Positions 33,993 through 42,729 of a DNA stretch of 64,000 nt are shown piece by piece. The DNA lies in assembly GCA_024235995.1 (NCBI GenBank), contig JACKLI010000001.1:2170001-2234000 (forward strand), written 5' to 3'. The stretch is from Burkholderiaceae bacterium (lineage in GTDB: Bacteria > Pseudomonadota > Gammaproteobacteria > Burkholderiales > Burkholderiaceae_C). The stretch's first letter is position 1. Each line of letters opens with the position of its first letter. A model generated the notes under the pieces. That model worked only from the letters and a program-made list of their open reading frames with translations. It did no database searches and was not told where the DNA came from. Both the position numbers and the translations under genes were made by a program.

Positions 33993-34913
33993 TCACGGGC
34001 GCGGCAACGGCGCCGGCATGGCGGCGGGCGTGCGCGTGGCCAGCCACAGTCCGGCCGCGATGCAGGCCAGCGCGGCCCAGCCCCAGCCGTCGACGCGCTC
34101 GCCCAGCAGCGCCCAACCGAGCAGCGCCGCCGTCACCGGGTTGAGCGCCAGGAACACGGTCACCCGCGTCGGGCTCTCGTGCTTGAGTGCGTACAGCCAC
34201 AGCAGGTAGCCCACACCGCTCGACACGCCGATGAACCCCACCGGCCCCCATGCGGCCGCAGGCAGATGGGCCACGCGGGCGGGCCAGTGCTCGGCCAGCG
34301 CCGCCACGGCCAGGAACAGCACCGACGCGCCCATGGCCAGCACCGACACCGGCAGCGTCGGGTAGCGCTGCAGGTACGGCCGATAGGCCACGCTGCACAC
34401 CGCCCCCAGCAGTGCCGCGCCCAGCACGGCGGCCTCGGCGCTCCAGGCGTGTGCGGCGGCGCCGGCCTCCTGCATCAGCCGAGGCGCCAGCGACAGCCCC
34501 ACGCCGGCGATCGACAGCGCCACGCCCAGCGCGGTGCCGGGCCGAAAGCGCTCGCGCCCCACCGCCACCGCCAGCAGCATGGTCAGCAGCGGGAACAGGC
34601 TGAACAGCAACGCGGCGCGCGCCGCGCTCATGTGCAGCAGGCCGTGGTTGAGCAGCGCGATCAGCACGCCGAACTGCCCGATGCCCAGCGCCGCCATGGC
34701 CGCCAAATCACGCGCGGGCGGCCAGGACACGCCGCGCGAGCGCGCGGCCCGCCATGCCGGCGCCAGCGCGGGCAGCAGGCACAGCACGCCGATGGCGTAG
34801 CGCAGCAGCGCCAGCGTCATGGGCGGCACGTCCAGCACCACGTAGCGCGACGCCACGATGGCCGCGCCCACCTGCACGCCGGTGGCCGCGGCCGCCAGCA
34901 GCGCGAGGTTCAC
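33993..34913 (-). CDS. EamA/DMT family transporter
   Basis: A 306-residue polytopic protein with two EamA repeats of about five helices each; the second starts near AEAAVLGAALLGAVCSVAY and ends with GWALLGERVDGWG. It starts at GTG 34913, overlapping the stop of the MarR-GNAT gene by four bases. The pair is therefore translationally coupled, and this exporter is probably controlled by the MarR part. The substrate is unknown. Confidence 0.85.
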   Translation of the reverse strand: MNLALLAAAATGVQVGAAIVASRYVVLDVPPMTLALLRYAIGVLCLLPALAPAWRAARSRGVSWPPARDLAAMAALGIGQFGVLIALLNHGLLHMSAARAALLFSLFPLLTMLLAVAVGRERFRPGTALGVALSIAGVGLSLAPRLMQEAGAAAHAWSAEAAVLGAALLGAVCSVAYRPYLQRYPTLPVSVLAMGASVLFLAVAALAEHWPARVAHLPAAAWGPVGFIGVSSGVGYLLWLYALKHESPTRVTVFLALNPVTAALLGWALLGERVDGWGWAALACIAAGLWLATRTPAAMPAPLPRP

Positions 34914-35836
34914 AGCGCCCGTTCCCAGTGCTCGCCCACGAGGTTGTGCCCGAAGCTGTGGTACGGCTCGCTTGCTATCAATTTGAAACCACGCTGCGCA
35001 TAGATGGCGCGCGCTGCCAGCAGATTGGCGTTGGTCCACAGCACCAGCTTGGCGTAGCCTTTGGCCCGCGCGAAGGCGATGCATTCGTCGGTCAGCCGGC
35101 CGCCCAGGCCCAGGCCGCGCGCGGCGGGCGTGAGGATGAGCAGGCGCAGCTGCGCCTCGGTGGCGCTCTTGCGCACCACGAACACGGAGCCGACGCGCTC
35201 GCCATCCAGCTCGGCGATCCAGCCGCGCTCCCACGCCGCATCGTGCGTGCGAATGATTTGCGCCGCGATCTCGGCCACCAGCGCCTCGAACTCGCTGTTC
35301 CAGCCGAACTCGCTGCAGTACAGCGCGCCGTGCTGCTGCACCACCCAGCCCATGTCGCCGGGGCGCGGGTCGCGCAGCACGGCGGTGCGGCTGGCAGGGG
35401 TGGCGGGCTCCAGCAGGTCCTGCGCGGTGCGCAGCGCGGCCATCAACCGCCCGCGCTGGTCCGGCGCCAGGGTGGCCAGCAGCGCCGTCATCTGCTCGCG
35501 CGAGCGCTGCTGCAGCGGCTCGAACGCCGCCCAGCCGGCGGGGCTGAGCGCGAGCTGCTTGCGGCGCGCGTCGCAAGCGTGGGTTTCGCGGGCGATCCAG
35601 CCGTGCTGGCCGAAGCGGCGCAGCACACGGCTGAGGTAGCCCGCGTCCAGCCCCAGGTCGCGCGCCAGGTCGGCGGCGGTGCACCGGCCCTGGTGCGCCA
35701 GTTCATACAGGATGCGCACCTCGGTCAGCGACAGCGGGCTGCCCAGGTACGGCGCCAGCACGCCGATGCGGCGCGTGTAGGTGCGGTTGAAGGCGCGCAG
35801 CAGCTTGACGTCGCCGGGATCGATGGCATCGTCCAT
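34910..35836 (-). CDS. MarR-type regulator fused to a GNAT N-acetyltransferase
   Basis: A 308-residue two-domain protein. Residues about 1-145 form a MarR-like winged helix module (TAADLARDLGLDAGYLSRVL, then RRKQLALSPAG). Residues about 155-308 form a GNAT acetyltransferase, with the acetyl-CoA loop LTPAARGLGLGGRLTDE and a typical YAKLVLWTNANLLAARAIY stretch. Fusions of this kind are widespread, but their acceptor substrates are generally unknown. A perfect palindrome lies 18 bases upstream, consistent with autorepression. The downstream EamA gene is coupled to it. A short piece of the dispersed repeat (TTGCTATCAATTTGAAA, about 34970-34990) is embedded near the 3-prime end. Confidence 0.88.
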   Translation of the reverse strand: MDDAIDPGDVKLLRAFNRTYTRRIGVLAPYLGSPLSLTEVRILYELAHQGRCTAADLARDLGLDAGYLSRVLRRFGQHGWIARETHACDARRKQLALSPAGWAAFEPLQQRSREQMTALLATLAPDQRGRLMAALRTAQDLLEPATPASRTAVLRDPRPGDMGWVVQQHGALYCSEFGWNSEFEALVAEIAAQIIRTHDAAWERGWIAELDGERVGSVFVVRKSATEAQLRLLILTPAARGLGLGGRLTDECIAFARAKGYAKLVLWTNANLLAARAIYAQRGFKLIASEPYHSFGHNLVGEHWERAL

Positions 35837-35853
35837 GCGGCGAGAGCATAGGA

Positions 35854-35880
35854 CAATTGATTGCCTAAAGCAATCAATTG
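35854..35880. promoter_or_regulatory. MarR-type operator upstream of the MarR-GNAT gene
   Basis: CAATTGATTGC, CTAAA, GCAATCAATTG is a perfect 11-bp inverted repeat. It sits 18 bases before the start of the MarR-GNAT gene and just downstream of the ppnP stop. Size, AT content and symmetry match MarR-dimer sites, so autorepression is likely. Confidence 0.82.
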
Positions 35881-35890
35881 ATTGCCAAAG

Positions 35891-36208
35891 TCAAGCGTAG
35901 TGGCAGATGTAGTGGTAGCTCTCGGCCACGCGGATGTCGAACGAGGCGTTGGCGGGGATGCTGAAGCGCTCGCCGGGGCCGGACTTCAGCCAGGTGTCGC
36001 TGCCGGCCAGCTTGTATTCGCAGCCGCCGGCCACGCATTCCATGGTTTCGGCGGCGCCGGTGCTGAAGGTGAGCTCGGCCGGCAGCACCACGCCGGCGCT
36101 TTTGCGGGTGCCGTCGGCCAGCGTGAAGCTGTGCGAGACGCATTTGCCGCCGAAGTAGACGTTGGCCTGGGGGTCGAGGGTGACGTTGGCGATGCCTGGG
36201 GCGCTCAT
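35891..36208 (-). CDS. ppnP: Pyrimidine/purine nucleoside phosphorylase PpnP (DUF1255)
   Basis: A 105-residue cupin-fold protein of the PpnP (YaiE) family, which phosphorolyses several nucleosides to base and ribose 1-phosphate. Signature stretches are ANVYFGGKCVSHSF, GVVLPAELTF and the end FDIRVAESYHYICHY. The length matches the family. It is divergent from trmJ with 59 bases between starts. Confidence 0.92.
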   Translation of the reverse strand: MSAPGIANVTLDPQANVYFGGKCVSHSFTLADGTRKSAGVVLPAELTFSTGAAETMECVAGGCEYKLAGSDTWLKSGPGERFSIPANASFDIRVAESYHYICHYA

Positions 36209-36267
36209 GGTCGGAAAGTGAAGGGACAAAACCATGCATGTTAGCCGCGCGGCGACAATCGATCGCC

Positions 36268-37074
36268 ATGGACCCTGTGCGCACCCGCTTCGTGTTGATC
36301 GAGACCAGCCATGCCGGCAACGTGGGCGCGGTGGCGCGCGCCATGAAGGTGATGGGCTTTGGCGACCTGGTGCTGGTGCGCCCGCGCTGGCCCGACGTGC
36401 TGGCGCGCGCCGAGGCCGTGGAGCGCGCCAGCGGCGCCACCGACGTGCTGGAGCGCGCGCGCGTCGTGGCCACGCTGGACGAGGCGCTGGCCGGCATGAC
36501 CCACCTGTGCGCCACGGTGATGACGCCGCGCGACTTCGGTCCGCCCACGCGCAGCCCGCGAGCCCATTTCGATATGCTATTGAATCAAGAGCTTCCTGGG
36601 CTTGATGCATGCGGGCCAGAGGCCTATTTGACCCAGGAATCGCCGGTGGGCGTGGCCCTGCTGTTCGGCAGCGAGCGCTACGGCATGGCCAACGAGGACG
36701 TGTACCGCTGCCACGCGGCGCTCAGCATCCCGACCAACCCGGACTACGGCTCGCTCAACATCGCGGCCGCCGTGCAGCTGATGGCCTACGACTGGCGCCA
36801 GGCGCTGGACGCGCGCGCGGGCGGCTGGGGCGCGCGGCCGCCGGCCGGCGTGCCCGCGCACGTGCCGGCCGACGCCGCGCAGCTGGGCGCCATGCTGGCG
36901 CACTGGCAGCAGGCGCTGGCGGCGGTTGGCTTCTTGAACCCCGCGGCGCCCAAGAAGCTGATGCCGCGCCTGCGGCAGCTCTTCAACCGCGCGCAGCCCA
37001 GCGCCGAGGAAATCCACATCCTGCGTGGCATCGCGCGCGCCATGCAGGACGCGGCCGGCGCCAAAAAACACTAG
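36268..37074 (+). CDS. trmJ: TrmJ-type tRNA 2-O-methyltransferase (SPOUT)
   Basis: A 268-residue SPOUT methyltransferase that methylates ribose at tRNA position 32. The N-terminal FVLIETSHAGNVGAVARAMK and the knot region ALLFGSERYGMANEDV, IPTNPDYGSLNIAAAVQL are typical. The C-terminal extension of about 80 residues is that of TrmJ rather than TrmL. A copy of the dispersed repeat is inserted in frame at about residues 101-122, in a loop before the SAM-binding knot. It adds MLLNQELPGLDACGPEAYL. It precedes cysE by 14 bases. Confidence 0.9.
   Translation: MDPVRTRFVLIETSHAGNVGAVARAMKVMGFGDLVLVRPRWPDVLARAEAVERASGATDVLERARVVATLDEALAGMTHLCATVMTPRDFGPPTRSPRAHFDMLLNQELPGLDACGPEAYLTQESPVGVALLFGSERYGMANEDVYRCHAALSIPTNPDYGSLNIAAAVQLMAYDWRQALDARAGGWGARPPAGVPAHVPADAAQLGAMLAHWQQALAAVGFLNPAAPKKLMPRLRQLFNRAQPSAEEIHILRGIARAMQDAAGAKKH
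36568..36633. repeat. Dispersed repeat inside trmJ
   Basis: It contains ATATGCTATTGAATCAAGAG, then CTTGATGCATGC and GGGCCAGAGGCCTATTTGA. The GGCCAGAGGCC block is shared with the copy at 48612. It is much more AT-rich than the flanking trmJ sequence and keeps the frame. Confidence 0.65.
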
Positions 37075-37088
37075 ACTTTGCGCCCACC

Positions 37089-37859
37089 ATGTTTGACCGC
37101 TTTCGCTCCTACGCCCAGGCCATCCTCGAGCGCGACCCGGCCGCGCGCAGCGTGTGGGACGTCGTGTTTTCCTACCCCGGCTTTCACGCGCTGGTGCTGC
37201 ACCGGCTGGCGCATGCCCTGTGGCTGCGCGGCTGGCACTGGCTGGCGCGCTGGATCTCGCACTGGGGACGGTTTTTCACCGGCATCGAGATCCACCCCGG
37301 CGCCACCATCGGCGAGCGCGTGTTCATCGACCACGGCATGGGCGTGGTCATCGGCGAGACGGCCGAGATCGGCGACGACTGCACCATCTACCAGGGCGTG
37401 ACGCTGGGCGGCACCTCGCTGGCCAAGGGCAGCAAGCGCCACCCCACGCTGGGCCGCGGCGTGGTGGTGGGCGCGTCCAGCCAGGTGCTGGGCGGCTTCA
37501 CGGTGGGCGACGGCGCCAAGATCGGCTCGTCGGCCGTGGTCACCAAGCCGGTGCCGGCCGGGGCCACGGCCGTGGGCAACCCGGCGCGCATCATCCTGGC
37601 CGACGAGGCCGCCCGGCGCGAGGCGGCGGCGGCGCGCATGGGGTTCTCAGCCTACGGCGTGACCGAAAACGACGACCCGGTGAGCCAGGCGCTGCGCGGC
37701 CTGATCGACGGCACCGCCGGGCACGAGCACCAGATCGCGCAGCTGTGGCAGGCGGTTGAAAAGCTGGCCTGCCGCATCGACCCGGGCTGCGTGCCCGAGG
37801 ACGCCGCCAAGGCCGAGCACTTCGCGGCTGACAAGCTCAATCAGCTGGTCGGTAAGTAG
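37089..37859 (+). CDS. cysE: Serine O-acetyltransferase
   Basis: Makes O-acetylserine from serine and acetyl-CoA, the first committed step of cysteine synthesis. Of its 256 residues, the N-terminal helical part ends near residue 65, followed by the left-handed beta-helix of hexapeptide repeats (IHPGATIGERVFIDHGMGVV, VVVGASSQVLGGF). The catalytic His and Asp lie in FIDHGMG and ENDDP-adjacent regions typical of the family. The C-terminal extension is longer than in E. coli CysE, like the EpsC/SrpH type. The region after residue 190 contains no Ile terminus for binding CysK. It lies 14 bases after trmJ. Confidence 0.92.
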   Translation: MFDRFRSYAQAILERDPAARSVWDVVFSYPGFHALVLHRLAHALWLRGWHWLARWISHWGRFFTGIEIHPGATIGERVFIDHGMGVVIGETAEIGDDCTIYQGVTLGGTSLAKGSKRHPTLGRGVVVGASSQVLGGFTVGDGAKIGSSAVVTKPVPAGATAVGNPARIILADEAARREAAAARMGFSAYGVTENDDPVSQALRGLIDGTAGHEHQIAQLWQAVEKLACRIDPGCVPEDAAKAEHFAADKLNQLVGK

Positions 37860-37861
37860 GG

Positions 37862-38104
37862 TCAGCGCCGGCGCTGGTTCTTGCCCACCTCGTTGCCGAT
37901 CAGCGCGCCGGCCGCGGCGCCGCCGATGGTGCCCACCGGCCCGCCGAACAGCACATGCCCCACTGCGCCGCCGGCCACGGCGCCCACGCCGGTGCCGATC
38001 TGGGCGTTGGTCGGGTGGCTGGCGCAGCCGGCGCTGGCCAGGCCGGCGAGCAGGGCGGCCACGAGGGCAAGGCGTTGGAAGGGGAGATGTTGATTCTTGG
38101 TCAA
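37862..38104 (-). CDS. Small glycine-zipper (2TM) lipoprotein
   Basis: An 80-residue exported lipoprotein. The signal peptide is hydrophobic (LALVAALLAGLASAG), with a likely lipidated Cys in SAGCASH. The mature part has a GxxxG glycine zipper (IGTGVGAVAGGAVGHVLFGG and GAAAGALIG), as in the Glycine zipper 2TM outer-membrane proteins such as SlyB/OsmB. The start is TTG 38104, with GAGGAG nine bases upstream. It converges with cysE, two bases apart. The 268 bases upstream to the IclR gene show no coding sequence. A role in envelope integrity is inferred. Confidence 0.78.
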   Translation of the reverse strand: MTKNQHLPFQRLALVAALLAGLASAGCASHPTNAQIGTGVGAVAGGAVGHVLFGGPVGTIGGAAAGALIGNEVGKNQRRR

Positions 38105-38372
38105 GGTAAAAGCTCCTCGAAAAACGTGAATGCCCAATGGTCGCGGCAGCAGGCCGCCGAACTGTCACCAGAGTTCAGGATGTGCAAGCAAATGGAAGTT
38201 CCGCTTCACGTCCCGAGATGCCTGGTTCGGTTGCGGCCGCGCGTGTTTCACGCGATCCAAGCGGGCTGCGCGCACTGCATTTGCTGACAAGCCGGGTGTG
38301 CATTCCTGCAACCCGACCGCTTCGTCGCCAGCCCATGCCGTTGGCCGGCGGATTCTCGACCCCGTGCCTGCC

Positions 38373-39158
38373 TCAGTGATCGGCCGCGCTGTACCCCAGC
38401 GCGGCCGAAATCTGCCGCGCCGTCTGCTGCAGCTTGGGCAGCCAGTCGTCGTCCAGCCGGTCGGCCGGCGCCGAGATCGACAGGCCGGCGATGAGGTTGC
38501 CCTGGTCGTCGTGGATGCCGGCGGCCATGCAGCGCACGCCCAGCTCCAGCTCCTCGTTGTCGTAGGCCACGCCGGCGTGGCGGGTCTTGACCAGCTCGCG
38601 CTCGAGCTGGGGCAGCTGCGTGATGCTGTTGCGCGTGTGGCCGGGCAGGCCGGTGCGGGTGGCGTAGGCGCGCACGCGCTGCAGGTCCTCGGTGGCCAGA
38701 AACAGCTTGCCGGTGGACGTCAGGTGCAGCGGCGCGCGCCCGCCGATGGCGCGCACCACCTGCATGCCCGAGCGCTCGCTGAGCGCGCGCTCGACGTAGA
38801 CGATCTCGTCGCCCTGGCGCACGCTCAGGTTCACCGGCTGCTGGGTCAGGCGGTGCAGCTCGCGCATGGGCTGCAGGGCCGCGTCGCGCACCGACAGCCG
38901 CGCCTTGACCAGGTTGCCCAGCTCCAGCAGGCGCATGCCCAGGCGGTAGGTGCCGGCCTCCGGGCGGTCGACGAAGCGGCCCACCGTCAGGTCGTTGAGG
39001 ATGCGGTGCGTGGTGGAGGGGTGCAGGCCGGCCTGCTCGCTGATGTCCTTCAGCGCCATGGCTTCCTCGCGCCCGGCCAGCACCTCGATGAGCGTGAACA
39101 TGCGCTCGATCACCTGGATCGTCGGCGTCTGGTGGGTGTCGAGGCGGGGCTTGCGCAT
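38373..39158 (-). CDS. IclR family transcriptional regulator
   Basis: A 261-residue IclR protein. The helix-turn-helix contains MALKDISEQAGLHPSTTHRI at about residues 37-56. The effector domain includes AIGGRAPLHLTSTGKLFLA and GIHDDQGNLIAGLSISAPA. It is more distant from the IclR at 26166 and has no catabolic genes beside it, so its target is unknown. The ATG at 39158 gives the usual length. It lies 11 bases after bpt on the same strand and may be read through from that operon. Confidence 0.9.
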   Translation of the reverse strand: MRKPRLDTHQTPTIQVIERMFTLIEVLAGREEAMALKDISEQAGLHPSTTHRILNDLTVGRFVDRPEAGTYRLGMRLLELGNLVKARLSVRDAALQPMRELHRLTQQPVNLSVRQGDEIVYVERALSERSGMQVVRAIGGRAPLHLTSTGKLFLATEDLQRVRAYATRTGLPGHTRNSITQLPQLERELVKTRHAGVAYDNEELELGVRCMAAGIHDDQGNLIAGLSISAPADRLDDDWLPKLQQTARQISAALGYSAADH

Positions 39159-39169
39159 GGCGGCGGGGG

Positions 39170-39958
39170 TCAGGTGGGGTCGGCGCGGCGCAAGGATACG
39201 CCGATCGGGCCGGCCACCGTGTCGCCGTCGCTGCGCCAGCGTCCGCCCAGCAGGCGCTCCAGCGGCCGAAAGCGCGCCTTGTAGGCCATCTTGGGGCTGC
39301 CCTCGATCCAGTAGCCGAGGTAGACGTAGGGCAGGCCCAGGCGGCGCGCCTGCTCGATCTGCCACAGCACGCCCCAGGTGCCGAAGCTGGCGCGGGCGTC
39401 CGGGTCGTAGAAGGTGTAGACCGCCGACAGGCCGTCGCGCAGCAGATCGACGATGGACACCATGCGCAGCGCGCCGGGGGCGCCGGCCGCGCCCGGCTCG
39501 CGGAACTCCACCAGGCGCGAGTCGACGTGGCTTTGCAGCAGGAACTGGGTGTACTGGTCGATGCTGTCGTGGTCCATGCCGCCGCCGGTGTGCCGGCGCG
39601 TCTGGTAGCGCAGGTAGAGCTGGTAGTGCTCGGGCACGTAGCGCAGCCTGAGCACGCGCGCCTGCAGCTGGCCGTGGTGCGCGCGGGCGCGGCGCTGGCT
39701 GCGGTCGGGCCGGAAGTCGGCCACCCGCACGCGCACCGGCACGCAGGCGTGGCAGCCGTCGCAGTAGGGGCGGTAGGTGAACATGCCGCTGCGCCGAAAA
39801 CCCTGGCGCACCAGGTCGGAGTAGGTGCCGGTGCTGATCAGGTGGCTGGGCGTGGCCACCTGCGAGCGCGCCTGGCGGCCCGGCAGGTAGCTGCAGGGGT
39901 AGGGCGCCGTGGCATAAAACTGCAGGGTTTGGAGCGGCAGATCCTTCAGGTGCGTCAC
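39170..39958 (-). CDS. bpt: Arginyl/leucyl-tRNA--protein transferase (ATE/Bpt family)
   Basis: A 262-residue N-end-rule transferase of the bacterial Bpt/Ate branch, which adds Leu to N-terminal Asp or Glu of proteins. The N-terminal Cys block PYPCSYLPGRQARSQ and the metal-like YCDGCHACVPVRV motif are present, as is YLGYWIEGSPKMAYK near residue 225. The start is GTG 39958, overlapping the aat stop. With aat directly upstream, the two complementary transferases form one degradation module feeding ClpS/ClpAP. Confidence 0.9.
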   Translation of the reverse strand: MTHLKDLPLQTLQFYATAPYPCSYLPGRQARSQVATPSHLISTGTYSDLVRQGFRRSGMFTYRPYCDGCHACVPVRVRVADFRPDRSQRRARAHHGQLQARVLRLRYVPEHYQLYLRYQTRRHTGGGMDHDSIDQYTQFLLQSHVDSRLVEFREPGAAGAPGALRMVSIVDLLRDGLSAVYTFYDPDARASFGTWGVLWQIEQARRLGLPYVYLGYWIEGSPKMAYKARFRPLERLLGGRWRSDGDTVAGPIGVSLRRADPT

Positions 39959-40707
39959 GGTGGGCCCAACGTCAATTCGGTCCAGTATACGGGCTTGAAT
40001 TGCCACGTGGGGGCGGGCTCGGCCGCCAGCGCCCGCACCTGCTCGAGGAAGGCCGCGCGCGGCAGCGGCGCGGCCCCCAGCGAGGTCAGGTGGGCGGTCT
40101 GCTGCTGGCAGTCGATCAGCGGCAGGCGGTGGTGGCGGCACCACGCCACCAGCGCGGCCAGCGCCAGCTTGGAGCCGTCGGTGACGGTGGTGAACATGGA
40201 CTCGCCAAACACCATGCGCCCGATGCCCACGCCGTACAGGCCCGCCACCAGCCGGCCGTCGACCCAGGTCTCCACGCTGTGCGCGTGGCCGGCCGCGTGC
40301 AGGGCCTGGTAGGCGCGGCGCATGGCCGGGCCGATCCAGGTGCCCGACTGCCCCGGGCGCGGCGCCTGGGCGCAGGCGGCGATGACGCGCTCGAAGGCGC
40401 TGTCCATGCGGATCTCGCAACGCCCGTCCTGCACGAAGCGCTGCAGCGTGCGGCGCAGCGAGCGGTGCAGCCGAAAGCGCTCGGGGGCCAGCACCATGCG
40501 CGGGTCGGGGCTCCACCACAGGATGGGCTCGCCCGCGCTGAACCACGGAAACAGGCCCGAGCCGTAGGCGGCCAGCAGGCTGGCCACGTCCAGCGCGCCG
40601 CCGGCCGCCACCAGGCCGGGGGCGGGCGAGTGCTCGGGCCAAGCCCGGCTGGCGGGTGGGAAGGGCGCGCCCGGCTGCAGCACCGGCAGGGCCGGCGTGC
40701 CGCTCAT
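39955..40707 (-). CDS. aat: Leucyl/phenylalanyl-tRNA--protein transferase
   Basis: A 250-residue transferase that adds Leu or Phe to proteins with N-terminal Lys or Arg. The core motifs GLFPWFSAGEPILWWSPDPR near residue 52, HSVETW near 145, and YGVGIGRMVFGESMF near 158 are intact, ending with LIDCQQQTAHLTSLGA. Its ATG overlaps the NUDIX stop and its TGA overlaps the bpt start, so the three genes are translationally linked. Confidence 0.95.
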   Translation of the reverse strand: MSGTPALPVLQPGAPFPPASRAWPEHSPAPGLVAAGGALDVASLLAAYGSGLFPWFSAGEPILWWSPDPRMVLAPERFRLHRSLRRTLQRFVQDGRCEIRMDSAFERVIAACAQAPRPGQSGTWIGPAMRRAYQALHAAGHAHSVETWVDGRLVAGLYGVGIGRMVFGESMFTTVTDGSKLALAALVAWCRHHRLPLIDCQQQTAHLTSLGAAPLPRAAFLEQVRALAAEPAPTWQFKPVYWTELTLGPP

Positions 40708-41267
40708 GGCTTGGGTGACCAGGCGATGGCCGACTCGTGCACGCCGAAGCGGCCGCGCGCGCGGTCGGCCAGGAAGGCCTTGAGCGTGTCGCGCACGGTC
40801 AGGAAGGCGATCTCGTCCCAGGGGATCTCGGCCTCGCTGAACAGGCGCGCCTCCAGCGACTCGCTGCCCGGATCGAAGCGCGCGCTGCGCAGCCGCGCCA
40901 GGTAGAAGAAGTGCACCTGCCCAACGCGCGGAATGCTGATGGCGCTGAAGAAGGGCCCCATCTCGAAGTCGGCGCCGGCTTCTTCGCGGGTTTCGCGCGC
41001 GGCGCCCTCGGCCATGGTCTCGCCCATTTCCATGAAGCCGGCCGGCAGCGTCCACTTGCCCAGGCGCGGCTCGATGGCGCGCTTGCACAGCAGCACGCGA
41101 TCGTCCAGGTAGGGCACGGTGCCCACCACCATCAGCGGGTTGACGTAGTGGATCTTGCCGCAGGCCGGGCAGACGGCGCGCTCACGCGTGTCGCCGTCGT
41201 CCGGCACGCGGTAGACCACGGGCGTGCCGCAAGCCTGGCAATACTTGATCGGGTCAGAATGCTTCAC
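40704..41267 (-). CDS. NUDIX hydrolase with zinc ribbon
   Basis: A 187-residue NUDIX protein. An N-terminal zinc ribbon (CQACG, then CPACG) precedes the Nudix box GFMEMGETMAEGAARETREE, whose Glu residues bind metal. The zinc ribbon plus NUDIX layout is like NudC-type NADH/RNA-cap pyrophosphatases, but the protein is shorter, so the substrate stays open. It is the first gene of the NUDIX-aat-bpt group. Confidence 0.9.
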   Translation of the reverse strand: MKHSDPIKYCQACGTPVVYRVPDDGDTRERAVCPACGKIHYVNPLMVVGTVPYLDDRVLLCKRAIEPRLGKWTLPAGFMEMGETMAEGAARETREEAGADFEMGPFFSAISIPRVGQVHFFYLARLRSARFDPGSESLEARLFSEAEIPWDEIAFLTVRDTLKAFLADRARGRFGVHESAIAWSPKP

Positions 41268-41361
41268 CCGGCCAGTTTAGGGCAAGGCCCAGGACAAGAT
41301 TGATGCGCTGCTTTCGCGGTTTAATCGAACGTGTCGTGCCCCTTTTTGAAAGGAATTGATC

Positions 41362-42069
41362 ATGCATCCCTCTTCCATCCGGTTTTCCCGTGCCGCCGTG
41401 GCGGCGCTCACCGCCTCGGCGATGTTGCTCGCGGGCTGCGCCAACATGAGCGAAACCCAGCGCAACTCGGCCATCGGCGCCGGCGTGGGCGCGGTGGCCG
41501 GCGGTCTGATCGGTGACGGCCGCGGCGCCGTCATCGGCGCGGGCGTGGGCGCCCTGGGCGGCTACGCCTGGTCGCGCTACATGGAAAACAAGCGCACGCA
41601 GATGCAGCAGGCCACGGCCGGCACCGGCGTGCAGGTCACGCAAACGCCGGACAACCAGCTCAAGCTGAACATTCCCAACGACATCTCGTTCGCCACCAAC
41701 AGCGCCGCCATCGAGCCGCGCCTGCGCCCCATCCTGGACCAGTTCGCGCAGGGCCTGGGCCAGCAGCCGGGCATGGAGGTCACCATCGTCGGCCACACCG
41801 ACTCGACCGGCAACGACGCCATCAACAACCCGCTGTCGCTGGCGCGCGCCAACAGCGTGCGCGACTACCTGGCGGGGCGCGGCGTGCCCGCGCACTCGAT
41901 TCGCGCCGAAGGCCGCGGCTCGCGCGAGCCGATCGCCAGCAACGCCACCGAGGCCGGGCGCGCGCAGAACCGCCGGGTCGAGATCTACCTGGCCGAGCGC
42001 GCCGCGCAGACCTCGTCGGCCGCGCCGGCGCCGGCCTACAACACCCCGGTCGGCCAGCCGGCGCGCTGA
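41362..42069 (+). CDS. OmpA-family lipoprotein with glycine zipper
   Basis: A 235-residue outer-membrane lipoprotein. The signal peptide ends in the lipobox LLAGC at about residue 25. Residues 35-75 hold a glycine zipper (IGAGVGAVAGGLIG, then VIGAGVGALGGYAW). Residues about 110-225 form an OmpA-like peptidoglycan-binding domain with VGHTDSTGNDAINNPLSLAR and RAQNRRVEIYL. It probably anchors the outer membrane to peptidoglycan, like YiaD. AAGGAA lies about eight bases before the ATG. Confidence 0.92.
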   Translation: MHPSSIRFSRAAVAALTASAMLLAGCANMSETQRNSAIGAGVGAVAGGLIGDGRGAVIGAGVGALGGYAWSRYMENKRTQMQQATAGTGVQVTQTPDNQLKLNIPNDISFATNSAAIEPRLRPILDQFAQGLGQQPGMEVTIVGHTDSTGNDAINNPLSLARANSVRDYLAGRGVPAHSIRAEGRGSREPIASNATEAGRAQNRRVEIYLAERAAQTSSAAPAPAYNTPVGQPAR

Positions 42070-42093
42070 GGGCCGATGCCGCGGACGCACACC

Positions 42094-42729
42094 ATGAAGC
42101 TCTACAACTACTTTCGCTCCTCGGCCTCGTTTCGGGTGCGCATCGCGCTGCAGCTCAAGGGCCTGGCCTACGACTACGTGCCGGTGCACCTGGTCAAGGG
42201 CGAGCAGAAGGCGGCCGGATTCGGCGCCGTCTCGGCCGAGCACCTGGTGCCCGTGCTGGAGCTGGACGATGGCCGGCGCCTGTCGCAGTCGATGGCCATC
42301 ATCGAGTATCTCGACGAGGCCCATCCGCAGCCGGCGCTGCTGCCCGCCGATGCGCTGGGCCGCGCCCGGGTGCGGGCGCTGGCGCAGATCATTGCCTGCG
42401 AGGTGCACCCGCTCAACAACCTGCGCGTGCTCAAGTACCTGGTGCGCGAGCTGAAGCTGGACGAGGCCGCCAAGACCGCCTGGTACCGGCACTGGGTGGG
42501 CGTGGGCCTGCAGGCCTACGAGGCCCGCCTGGCCGAGCAGCCCGGGCGTTTCAGCCACGGCGACACGCCCACGCTGGCCGACTGCTGCCTGGTGCCGCAG
42601 ATCTTCAACGCCCAGCGTTTCGACTGCGACCTGTCGGGTCTGCCGCGCACCATGGCCGTGTTCGACGCCTGCATGCAGCTGGACGCCTTCCAGCAGGCGC
42701 AGCCCTCGGCCTGCCCGGACGCCGAATGA
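42094..42729 (+). CDS. maiA: Maleylacetoacetate isomerase (zeta-class glutathione transferase)
   Basis: A 211-residue GST of the zeta class. The active-site motif SSASFRVRIALQLKG with its double Ser near residue 9 is diagnostic. QSMAIIEYLDE binds glutathione, and the C-terminal domain has NNLRVLKYL and DTPTLADCCLVPQIFNAQRF. It isomerises maleylacetoacetate (tyrosine) or maleylpyruvate (gentisate) using glutathione. Neither pathway's other genes are nearby, so the physiological substrate is open. It overlaps pgeF by four bases. Confidence 0.9.
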   Translation: MKLYNYFRSSASFRVRIALQLKGLAYDYVPVHLVKGEQKAAGFGAVSAEHLVPVLELDDGRRLSQSMAIIEYLDEAHPQPALLPADALGRARVRALAQIIACEVHPLNNLRVLKYLVRELKLDEAAKTAWYRHWVGVGLQAYEARLAEQPGRFSHGDTPTLADCCLVPQIFNAQRFDCDLSGLPRTMAVFDACMQLDAFQQAQPSACPDAE

